Assembly (NCBI GenBank): GCA_002068815.1 | Contig: MWAC01000022.1 | Span: 1 to 8,642, forward strand | Direction: 5' to 3' | Length of the DNA: 8,642 bases | From: Firmicutes bacterium ADurb.Bin467 | Lineage (GTDB): Bacteria; Bacillota; Clostridia; Christensenellales; Aristaeellaceae | Part shown: piece after piece, positions 1-6,446 of the stretch | Position numbering within the stretch: position 1 is the first letter of the stretch | Layout: the number at the start of each line of letters is the position of its first letter | Notes under the pieces: generated by a model | The model's input: only the letters and a program-made list of their open reading frames with translations | Database searches by the model: none | Told to the model about the DNA's origin: nothing | Made by a program: the position numbers and the translations under genes

Positions 1-381
1 CAGGGCCCGGCGGGCTTCGGCCAGCACACGAAGATGGCGAACCAGATTGCGATCGCGGGCGCGCTCGCCGGCGCGTGCGAGGCGATCGCCTACGGCCGCG
101 CGGCGGGGCTCGACTTGAACCAGATGCTCGCGACGATCGGCGCCGGCGCCGCGGGCTCGTGGCAGATGCAGTACAACGCGCCGAAGATCGTCGCGGAGGA
201 CTTTTCCCCGGGCTTCTTCATCAAGCACTTCGTCAAGGACATGTCGCTCGCCGACGCCGAGGCGCGCGAGCGCGACGTCCCGCTGCCGGTGCTCGAAAAG
301 GTGCTCGCGCTGATGCGCGGACTCGATGAAAAGGGCTACGGCGAGGAGGGCACGCAGGCGCTGATCCGATCGTACCTTTAA
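1..381 (+). CDS. 3-hydroxyacid dehydrogenase, tartronate-semialdehyde reductase type, C-terminal part
   Basis: The gene enters from the left edge in frame 1, so only its last 126 residues are visible. They are the all-helical C-terminal domain of the 3-hydroxyisobutyrate / 2-hydroxy-3-oxopropionate reductase family; the N-terminal Rossmann domain lies outside. The opening residues GPAGFGQHTKMANQ match the family's catalytic lysine motif (G-x-G-x-x-x-K-x-x-N-Q), the lysine being visible residue 11. Further on, GAAGSW, then FSPGFFIKHFVKDM and the ending GTQALI are typical of GarR/GlxR-like enzymes, which reduce tartronate semialdehyde to D-glycerate with NAD(P)H in the cytoplasm. Substrate choice is set partly by residues outside the window, so another small beta-hydroxyacid is possible. 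It ends with TAA at 379-381, before a hairpin shared with the convergent operon. It stands on the opposite strand to the hexuronate operon; a link to sugar-acid breakdown is inferred from position. Confidence 0.85.
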   Translation, partial: QGPAGFGQHTKMANQIAIAGALAGACEAIAYGRAAGLDLNQMLATIGAGAAGSWQMQYNAPKIVAEDFSPGFFIKHFVKDMSLADAEARERDVPLPVLEKVLALMRGLDEKGYGEEGTQALIRSYL

Positions 382-387
382 ATTGCA

Positions 388-413
388 ACGGGGAGGGTTT
401 TCGCCCTCCCCGT
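388..413. terminator. Shared hairpin between convergent genes
   Basis: A perfect 10-bp stem (388-397 with 404-413, mostly G/C) closes a 6-nt loop. It fills the 36-bp gap between the stop of the rightward dehydrogenase (381) and the stop of the leftward uxaE gene (418). It could end transcription from both sides. Neither side carries a clear run of T (GTGTTATCC on the plus strand, TGCAATTT on the minus strand), so it may be weak or act mainly to protect 3' ends. Confidence 0.65.
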
Positions 414-417
414 CGTG

Positions 418-1806
418 TTATCCTTCCAGCAGCGCCTTCATGTGCCGCTCGATGTGCGTGGCGACGAGCGCGTCGAGCGCGTCCGCATCCCTTCGCCACG
501 CCGCGTACAGCCGCTCGCGCAGGCGCGGCTCGTTCAGGATCAGACCGTAGGTGATGTGGATCAGCTGGCGCGCGTCGTTTTGCTCAAACAGCTTCGGGAG
601 CTGCGCGTCCGAGAGGTCGGAGAGGTCGGGGACCTTCGCAAGGTCGGTCGTCACGTGGTAGTACTTCCGCGCCTCCGGGAACGACTTCAGCGCGAACGCG
701 TGCACCTCGCGGTAGAGTTTGGGGTCGCGCTCCGCGATCAAAAGCACCGCCTGCAGCCAGTTCGTGCCCGCGGTCTTTACGTGGAAGCGCCCGCGCGTCT
801 CTTTGCCGATTAACGGGAACACCGAGAACTTGTCCGAGCCGGAGTGGATGCTCAATTTATAGCCGAACCGGCGCGCGATCGCCGCGTGCGCCTTCAGCTC
901 CTCTTCGAATTGGCTCAGGTCGCCGATGTAGTCGATCCCCTTCTGGAACTCGCCGCAGAACCGCGGCGCGACGCTCGCGGCATGGACGCCGAGCCGGTCG
1001 AGCTCGCTCGCGACGAAGAAGTGCTCCGCGGGCGTCGTCGGCGTCGCCGTCTCGTCGATCGACATCTCGAAGTCCGCTCTGTCGCCGGAGGGCGAGGCGA
1101 TCTTCTCGTGGTAGATTCGGGCGGCGAAGCGCACCGCGTCCGCGTAGACCAGTGCCGTCTTCCTGAACGCGCGCTCGTCAAACGACACGCGCACGCCCTC
1201 GCCGACCTCGAACGTCCGGTCGAGGTACAGCTTCTCGAGCTCCGGCTCCGGCTCGTAGAGCGCGGCGCAGTTCTCGTCGGTCACGCCGGATCGGATGTGC
1301 TCGGAGCAGTCGAGCGTGATCATCGTGTAGCCGCAATTGAGCGCGTAGTCTACCTCCTTGGGCGTCTTTAGATGGTCGCCGTCCGCGCCGAAGCCCTCCG
1401 TGAAGCCCTCGCGGAACACGGAGAAGCTCGCCGCGTCGAGCACGTCGTCGAACGTGCGGTTCGTCAGCGTCAATTCGCGAATCGACTGCTGCGCGAACAC
1501 CGGGGAGACGCCCGGGAACGCCCGGAACGCCCGGATGTGGCCCGGGGTCGCGATGCCGAGCCGGTCGCCGACGCCCAGGGTCCTTTCGCGGGTCAGCACG
1601 CGAACAGGCGCGGTGAACGCAAACGCGGCCCGGAGCGCGACGGCGTTCTCGTGCGTCAGCTCGCACTCGAGCCGGTCGCCGACCGCCTTCCCGGCGAAGC
1701 CGAGCGTTTTGTCCGTCGCAATCAGCGCGTCGCGGTCGCCCAAGTTCGCCATCATCACCGAGCCGTTTGCCGTCTCGCGGACCGAATCCGGATAGATTCC
1801 CTTCAT
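418..1806 (-). CDS. uxaE: Tagaturonate epimerase (UxaE family)
   Basis: The 462-residue product matches the UxaE family, known from Thermotoga, which interconverts D-tagaturonate and D-fructuronate in the cytoplasm. This lets galacturonate-derived tagaturonate enter the glucuronate branch without altronate. Recognisable blocks are GVGDRLGIATPGHIRA at about 78-93, PVFAQQSIREL at 102-112, GADGDHLKT at 140-148 and LSIHSGSDKF at 318-327; their His, Asp and Lys residues are likely active-site or metal residues, which I infer rather than know. Length is near the family's usual size and the frame is intact. The ATG at 1804-1806 is supported by GGAGG at 1814-1818 with a 7-nt spacer. It is the last gene of the leftward operon, 19 nt after the kinase. 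No signal peptide or membrane segment is seen. The family call rests on recalled motifs; the exact substrate depends on it. Confidence 0.83.
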   Translation of the reverse strand: MKGIYPDSVRETANGSVMMANLGDRDALIATDKTLGFAGKAVGDRLECELTHENAVALRAAFAFTAPVRVLTRERTLGVGDRLGIATPGHIRAFRAFPGVSPVFAQQSIRELTLTNRTFDDVLDAASFSVFREGFTEGFGADGDHLKTPKEVDYALNCGYTMITLDCSEHIRSGVTDENCAALYEPEPELEKLYLDRTFEVGEGVRVSFDERAFRKTALVYADAVRFAARIYHEKIASPSGDRADFEMSIDETATPTTPAEHFFVASELDRLGVHAASVAPRFCGEFQKGIDYIGDLSQFEEELKAHAAIARRFGYKLSIHSGSDKFSVFPLIGKETRGRFHVKTAGTNWLQAVLLIAERDPKLYREVHAFALKSFPEARKYYHVTTDLAKVPDLSDLSDAQLPKLFEQNDARQLIHITYGLILNEPRLRERLYAAWRRDADALDALVATHIERHMKALLEG

Positions 1807-1825
1807 ATGCGTTCCTCCCCCGCGG

Positions 1826-3253
1826 CTACCAGCGCGCGGTCAGGTCGTAGAGCTCGACATAGCGCCGATAGTATTCGGCGTATTTTTTCCGGTAGTCCGG
1901 GCGCGGAGCGATTTCCGCCGCCCCCTCGATGTCGCGTGAAAATGCGCGGATGTCCGGGAACCCGCCGGCGGCGTGCATCGCGAGCACCGCCGCGCCGACC
2001 GACGAGGCGTTCAGGTTCTTCACGCAGCGTATGCGCGTGCCGAAGATGTCGGCCATCATCTGCGTCCACAGCCGGGAGTTCAGGATGCCGCCGGAGGCGT
2101 ATATTTCCTTGGGCTCGCCGACCTCCCGGAGCAGCACCTCGTAGCACTGGAACAGGTTGAACAAAATGCCCGCCTGCAGCGCCCGGTACATGTCGCGCGC
2201 GGTGTGGCTCGGGCGGATGTACTCGAAGCCGCCGCGCCGGTCGTCGCGCCAGCCGGGGTTGCGCTCGCCGAACAGGAACGGCAGGAACACCGGCATGTCG
2301 TTTGTAAGCTCCTCGCCCGCGTCCAACTCGGCAAAGCTCATGCGGCCGCCCATGAAGGTGTCGCGGAACCAGTCGATGCAGTTGCACGCGCCGGAGATCG
2401 CCGCGCCGCTCATGAAGTCCGCGACGCCGAAGTAGCTCCATATCTGCCGGCCCTCCGGGAGCACCGGGCGCGCGGTCGTCAGCCGGATCGCGCCGCTGGT
2501 GCCGACCGAGAGCGTCATCCGCCCGACGACCGCCGCGCAGCTCGCGATCTGGTTCAGCGCGCCGTCCGCGTGCGACGGGACGACGGGGATGCCGGAAGAA
2601 ACGCCGAGCAGCTTCGCGCCCTCCTCGGAGAGCGGCGCGGTGTCCTTGTATGTCCCGAGCCTTCCGAGCTGCGCGGGCTTCACGCCGACGTAGTCCGTCG
2701 CGAAGTCGTCGTATTGCAGCGTGTGGACGTTCAAAAACCCGGAGCCGTTCATGATGTTCAAGGTCTCCAGGAACTCGCCCGTCAGCCGGAAGAAGTTGTA
2801 CCCGCCCTGCGAGGGCAGCAGCTTGCCCTCGAGGTTCAGGCCGTTTTCGACGAGGTATTTGAGCGCGTGGCGGGGGTAGGTCACGTGCGGCATGCAGCCG
2901 GTGCGCTTATAGAGCTCCCCGGCGAGCGAGACATCCGCGCGGACCCTGCGGCAGTGGTCGCTCGGCGCGAGGTAGTTCCAGAGGTAGGTGCTGCCGACCG
3001 GGCGCATATGTTCGTCGCAGAGCGCGACGCTGTGCCAGACGCTCGAGAGCGCGACGGCCTCGACGTCCTTGCCCGCGGCGACGCGGCGCCCCATCTCCAT
3101 CGTGCGGCGGAACACCTCCTCGGTGCCGGTCGCGCCGTCCTTCGAAAACGAGGGGTCGTAGGGGCTGGATTCCATCGCGACGACGCCCCTCTCCGAATCG
3201 TAGAGGAGCGCCTTCGCGGAACTGGTGCTGGACTCAAGCGCGAGTACGAGCAT
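1826..3253 (-). CDS. FGGY-family sugar-acid kinase (gluconokinase-like)
   Basis: This 475-residue protein has both FGGY kinase domains. Visible landmarks are the N-terminal phosphate loop (residues 5-15), SSVWHS at 70-75, TGCMPH at 118-123, HADGALNQ at 228-235 with likely catalytic base Asp230, the second phosphate motif SVGTSG at 249-254, FLPFLFGERNPGW at 323-335, and the nucleotide motif SGGILNSRLW at 387-396. SVWHS and PFLxGERxPGW are most like gluconokinases, and Gnd, which would use the product 6-phosphogluconate, is in the same operon. However, the first loop reads ESSTSSAK where most FGGY kinases have DxGTTxxK, so this is a divergent subgroup whose substrate is uncertain; mannonate, altronate or a ketose are alternatives. 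The ATG at 3251-3253 is chosen because GGAGGG lies at 3261-3266 with a 7-nt spacer and the FGGY fold starts at once. It begins 14 nt after the reductase stop and precedes uxaE by 19 nt. Confidence 0.85.
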   Translation of the reverse strand: MLVLALESSTSSAKALLYDSERGVVAMESSPYDPSFSKDGATGTEEVFRRTMEMGRRVAAGKDVEAVALSSVWHSVALCDEHMRPVGSTYLWNYLAPSDHCRRVRADVSLAGELYKRTGCMPHVTYPRHALKYLVENGLNLEGKLLPSQGGYNFFRLTGEFLETLNIMNGSGFLNVHTLQYDDFATDYVGVKPAQLGRLGTYKDTAPLSEEGAKLLGVSSGIPVVPSHADGALNQIASCAAVVGRMTLSVGTSGAIRLTTARPVLPEGRQIWSYFGVADFMSGAAISGACNCIDWFRDTFMGGRMSFAELDAGEELTNDMPVFLPFLFGERNPGWRDDRRGGFEYIRPSHTARDMYRALQAGILFNLFQCYEVLLREVGEPKEIYASGGILNSRLWTQMMADIFGTRIRCVKNLNASSVGAAVLAMHAAGGFPDIRAFSRDIEGAAEIAPRPDYRKKYAEYYRRYVELYDLTARW

Positions 3254-3267
3254 GGGGATACCCTCCG

Positions 3268-4884
3268 TCAGCCGAGGTATTTTTGAAGCGTTTTGCGGAC
3301 CGCGCCGGGGCCTGCGACCAATTCGGAAAAGTACCGTTCGACCAGCTCGCCCAAGCCCGCCTCGTAGAGGTCGACGCCGAATATGCGGCTGTTTGAGAAG
3401 ATCGGGCGCAATTTGTCCTCGAACGGCCCCCTGTCGCCGAGCCGGATGCCGGACAGCGCGTCCTTCATCCTGTCCAGCATCGGATCGTCGCTGAGCGCAA
3501 ACGCGTTGCCGTTGTCGTCGACGCCCATCACGTACCGGAGCCACCCGGCGAACACGAGCGGTATGATCTTCAAATCCTCGACGGACAGGTCGGGGCGCTT
3601 CAGGTACGCCTTGATCGTCTCGCCGAAGCGTATCGCGAGCTTCTGCGAGGTGTCGGTCGCGATGCGCTGCGGCGTGTCCGGCATGAACACGTTCGGGATG
3701 CGCACGTTGACGACGGTGTCGATGAACTCCTTCGGGTCGAGCACGCCCGGGTCGACGACGACCGGCAGGCCCTCCCGGTAGCCGATGACCTCGACGAGCT
3801 TCCTGAGCTCCCTGTCCTTCATCTCGTCCGAGATCAGCGTGTAGCCTAACAGGCAGCCGAACACCGCGAGCGCCGTGTGCAGCGGGTTTAAGCACGTGCA
3901 GACCTTCATGCGCTCGACCTTGTCGACGGTCTCGCGCTCGGTGAACAGCACGCCGCGCGCGGTCTCGATGTTCGGGCGGCCGTTCGGGAACCAGTCCTCG
4001 ACGACGAGATACTGCGTCTCTTCCGCGTTGACGAACGGCGCGACGAACGTGCCCTTCGAGGTTTTCACCGATTCCGTGTCCTCGAAGCCGTCCTTCTTGA
4101 GCATCGCGATCACCTTGTCGTCCGGGCGCGGCGTGATCTTGTCGATCATGCTCCACGGGAAGCCGACCTTCTCGCGGTTCTCGACGTACTCGGCAAACGC
4201 GGGTTCCGCGAGATCGCGCCTCGCCCACTCCGCGGCGAACGCGTGCACGGCGTCGTGAAGGCGGGTGCCGTTGTGCGAGCAGTTGTCCATGCTGACGAGC
4301 GAGATCGGGAGTTCTCCGGCCTTGAACCGCGCGTACATAAGCGCCGCGACCTTGCCGATGTAGCTCCCGACGCGCGCGGGGCCCGCCGCGAAGTCCGCCT
4401 CGACAAACGGGAACACCTCGCCGTCGGCGGACTTGATGTTGTAGCCCTTCTCGGTGATCGTGAAGCTCGCGATTTTGAGCGACGGGTTTTCGAAGATCGA
4501 GACGAGCCGCTTCCAGTCCTCGGACGCGGGGTCCATCTTCAGCGATTCCACGACGCTCCCGACGACGGTCTTTAAGATCGACCCCTCGGACTTCAGCGTG
4601 ACCGACAGGCACAGGTTGTCAAACGGCCTGTACGCCTTGTCGATGATCTCGTAGTCGTAGCCCTCGGCGACGACGATGCCCTTTTTCTCCTTGCCCTCGT
4701 TGAGCATCTGCTGCTGCACCTCGGCGATGAACGCGCGGAAGATGTTGCCCGCGCCGAAGTGCACCCACTCGGGCGAACCGTGCGTCTCGCGCGCGACCTG
4801 GTCGATGTCGAACGCGGGCAGCGTGTAGCCCTTGTCGAGCCACTGGGCGCGGTTGTTGAGGATTTCTTTTTTCAAAAGTTTCAT
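3268..4884 (-). CDS. Long-chain mannitol-dehydrogenase-family hexuronate reductase (tagaturonate or fructuronate reductase)
   Basis: The 538-residue product belongs to the polyol-specific long-chain dehydrogenases (mannitol 2-dehydrogenase, UxuB, UxaB). The Rossmann start VHFGAGNIFRAF is at 41-52, ITEKGY at 143-148, the SMDNCSHNG block at 198-206, FPWSMIDKITPRP at 242-254, and the active-site stretch KVCTCLNPLH at 327-336 with Asn333 and His336. These enzymes reduce a 5-keto-hexonate with NAD(P)H: fructuronate to mannonate or tagaturonate to altronate. The uxaE gene in the same operon supports a hexuronate substrate but does not say which. It is some 45-55 residues longer than E. coli UxuB/UxaB, and the lysine nearest the active site lies one residue further from Asn than usual. 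The ATG at 4882-4884 follows GAGG at 4892-4895, which overlaps the gnd stop codon, so translation is probably coupled to gnd. A polyol dehydrogenase is a less likely alternative. Confidence 0.82.
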   Translation of the reverse strand: MKLLKKEILNNRAQWLDKGYTLPAFDIDQVARETHGSPEWVHFGAGNIFRAFIAEVQQQMLNEGKEKKGIVVAEGYDYEIIDKAYRPFDNLCLSVTLKSEGSILKTVVGSVVESLKMDPASEDWKRLVSIFENPSLKIASFTITEKGYNIKSADGEVFPFVEADFAAGPARVGSYIGKVAALMYARFKAGELPISLVSMDNCSHNGTRLHDAVHAFAAEWARRDLAEPAFAEYVENREKVGFPWSMIDKITPRPDDKVIAMLKKDGFEDTESVKTSKGTFVAPFVNAEETQYLVVEDWFPNGRPNIETARGVLFTERETVDKVERMKVCTCLNPLHTALAVFGCLLGYTLISDEMKDRELRKLVEVIGYREGLPVVVDPGVLDPKEFIDTVVNVRIPNVFMPDTPQRIATDTSQKLAIRFGETIKAYLKRPDLSVEDLKIIPLVFAGWLRYVMGVDDNGNAFALSDDPMLDRMKDALSGIRLGDRGPFEDKLRPIFSNSRIFGVDLYEAGLGELVERYFSELVAGPGAVRKTLQKYLG

Positions 4885-4893
4885 GATGTCACC

Positions 4894-6342
4894 TCATACC
4901 GTGTACGTCGACGCGGCGGTCGTCCCGCCCTCGCCGGTCCAGTTCGTGTGGAAGAACTCGCCGCGCGGTTTGTCGACGCGCTCGTAGGTGTGCGCGCCGA
5001 AGTAGTCGCGCTGCGCCTGCAGAAGGTCGGCCGGGAGGCGCTCCGCGCGGTAGCCGTCGAAATACGAAAGCGCGGAGAACATGGCCGGCGCGGGGATGCC
5101 GTTCGCCGCGGCCGCGACCGCGACGCTGCGCAGCCCGCCCTGGCACGCCTCGAGCTTTCCGGCGAAGTACGGGTCGATCAGCAGGTTGTGAAGCGCCGGG
5201 TCGCGGTCGAACGCCTCCTTGATCCTGCCCAAGAAGGCGCTGCGGATGATGCAGCCGCCGCGCCACAAAAGCGCGATGCCGCCGTAGTTGAGCTCCCACC
5301 CGTGCGTCGCCGCCGCCGCGCGCAAAAGCGCGTATCCCTGCGCGTAGGAGGTCAGCTTCGCCGCGTACAGCGCGCGCTCGAGGTCGTTCAAAAACGCCTC
5401 GCGGTCGCCGGCGAACGCCGGGGAGGGCCCCTTGAGCACGGCCGACGCGCGGACGCGCTCGTCCTTGATCGCCGACAGGCAGCGCGCGAACACGGCCTCG
5501 CCGATGAGCGTCAGCGGCACGCCCTCGTTCAGCGCCTCGACGACCGCCCACTTGCCGGTGCCCTTCTGCCCGGCGGTGTCGAGTATCCTGTCGATCAGCG
5601 GCGTTCCGTCCTCGTCCTTTGTCTTTAAAATCCTCGCGGTGATCTCGATCAGATAGCTGTCGAGCTCGCCCCCGTTCCATTGTTCGAACGTCTCGCCGAT
5701 CTCGTCCGGGTGCATATGGAGCAGCGCGCGCATGATCTGGTACGCCTCGCCGATCAGCTGCATGTCGCCGTACTCGATGCCGTTGTGCACCATCTTCACG
5801 AAGTGGCCGGCGCCGTCCGCCCCGACCCAGTCGCAGCAGGGCACGCCGTCGACGTTCGCGGCGATCGCCTGCAGAAGCGGCTTCAGGCGCGGCCACGCGG
5901 CGGCCGATCCGCCGGGCATCAGGCTCGGGCCGTTCAGCGCGCCCTCCTCGCCGCCGGACACGCCGCAGCCGACGAAGTTGAACCCCTTCTCCTCGACGTA
6001 CTTCGCGCGGCGGATGGTGTCGCGGAAGTTCGAGTTTCCGCCGTCGATGACGATATCGCCGGGCGACAGAAGCGGCAGAAGCCCCTCGAGCATCTCGTCG
6101 ACCGGGCTTCCGGCGCGGATCATCAGCATGATCCTGCGCGGCGGGGCGAGGCTTTGGACGAACTCCGGAAGCGACTCCGCGCCCAGGAGGTCGAGCCCGC
6201 TCCCGCGGCCCGAAAGAAACGCGCGCACCTTCGCGGGGTTTCGGTTGTAGACGGCCACGCGGAAGCCCTTGTTCAGAAGATTCAGCGCCAGATTTTCCCC
6301 CATCACGGCCAGGCCGATGATGCCGATATCCGCCTTGTCCAA
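4894..6342 (-). CDS. gnd: 6-phosphogluconate dehydrogenase (decarboxylating)
   Basis: The 482-residue product catalyses oxidation and decarboxylation of 6-phosphogluconate to ribulose 5-phosphate and CO2 in the cytoplasm. The Rossmann motif GLAVMG is at residues 10-15, and NRN at 33-35 follows the second strand, the pattern of NADP-using Gnd. DGGNSN is at 100-105, VSGGEEGA at 128-135, and the catalytic Lys183 and Glu190 lie in GHFVKMVHNGIEY. The C-terminal tail has the phosphate-binding Arg of RVDK and the His of FFHTNW, and GQKGTGKW is intact, so the enzyme looks fully functional. The start is TTG at 6340-6342: it has GGGGGA at 6349-6354, gives family length and puts Lys183 at the E. coli number. 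An earlier in-frame TTG at 6376-6378 lies at the predicted transcription start and has no ribosome binding site. It is first in the operon and 9 nt from the reductase. Confidence 0.95.
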   Translation of the reverse strand: MDKADIGIIGLAVMGENLALNLLNKGFRVAVYNRNPAKVRAFLSGRGSGLDLLGAESLPEFVQSLAPPRRIMLMIRAGSPVDEMLEGLLPLLSPGDIVIDGGNSNFRDTIRRAKYVEEKGFNFVGCGVSGGEEGALNGPSLMPGGSAAAWPRLKPLLQAIAANVDGVPCCDWVGADGAGHFVKMVHNGIEYGDMQLIGEAYQIMRALLHMHPDEIGETFEQWNGGELDSYLIEITARILKTKDEDGTPLIDRILDTAGQKGTGKWAVVEALNEGVPLTLIGEAVFARCLSAIKDERVRASAVLKGPSPAFAGDREAFLNDLERALYAAKLTSYAQGYALLRAAAATHGWELNYGGIALLWRGGCIIRSAFLGRIKEAFDRDPALHNLLIDPYFAGKLEACQGGLRSVAVAAAANGIPAPAMFSALSYFDGYRAERLPADLLQAQRDYFGAHTYERVDKPRGEFFHTNWTGEGGTTAASTYTV

Positions 6343-6348
6343 AGCACG

Positions 6349-6354
6349 TCCCCC
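6349..6354 (-). promoter_or_regulatory. Ribosome binding site deciding the TTG start of gnd
   Basis: GGGGGA on the minus strand lies 6 nt before the TTG at 6340-6342. No comparable site precedes the in-frame TTG at 6376-6378, so this site fixes the start of gnd and leaves a leader of only about 30 nt after the predicted transcription start. Confidence 0.7.
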
Positions 6355-6383
6355 ATTTCGGTCTAATATATCACACAATACAT

Positions 6384-6412
6384 ACTATAAGCCGCCCGCG
6401 GGGAAAAGTCAA
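6384..6412 (-). promoter_or_regulatory. Sigma-A-type promoter of the gnd operon
   Basis: On the minus strand the -35 box TTGACT (6407-6412) and the -10 box TATAGT (6384-6389) are separated by exactly 17 bp, each box matching consensus at five of six positions. Transcription would begin near 6376-6377. The AT-rich stretch 6361-6390 stands out in this GC-rich window. The -35 box lies in the loop of a GC-rich inverted repeat (6392-6424), which may end the upstream aldo-keto reductase transcript or bind a regulator. The promoter would drive gnd, the reductase, the kinase and uxaE. Confidence 0.8.
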
Positions 6413-6424
6413 TCCCCGCGGCGG
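6392..6424 (-). terminator. GC-rich hairpin after the aldo-keto reductase gene, overlapping the gnd promoter
   Basis: Bases 6396-6404 pair perfectly with 6413-6421. Three more pairs (6392-6394 with 6422-6424) follow across a one-base bulge at 6395, giving a strong stem around an 8-nt loop. It starts 23 nt beyond the aldo-keto reductase stop at 6447 and points towards gnd. The T content after the stem is modest (CTTATAGTATG), so termination may be partial. The loop holds the -35 box of the gnd promoter, so an operator role is an equal possibility. Confidence 0.5.
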
Positions 6425-6446
6425 ATTCTTCGGAATATCTTCCCGG

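Noticed and set aside
1505..1550. Short tandem-like repetition of CGCCCGGAA units inside uxaE
   Set aside because: It encodes the Ala-Phe-Arg-Ala-Phe-Pro segment with GC-biased codons; only two or three imperfect units, with no sign of a regulatory or mobile repeat.
1973..3286. A 437-residue plus-strand open frame opposite the kinase gene
   Set aside because: It is the antisense shadow of a GC-rich gene, rich in Arg, Ala and Val with no recognisable motif or ribosome binding site; similar shadows occur opposite every gene here.
1826..4612. A 928-residue open frame on the minus strand running from inside the reductase gene into the kinase gene, as if a fusion protein
   Set aside because: The part before 3253 is arginine-rich out-of-frame reading of the reductase gene with no domain pattern; a clear ATG with ribosome binding site starts the kinase at 3253.
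6360..6383. Possible GntR-type operator in the AT-rich stretch containing ATTGTGTGATATAT
   Set aside because: It resembles TTGTATGATACAA-like sites only loosely, and its two halves do not pair as a palindrome when checked base by base.
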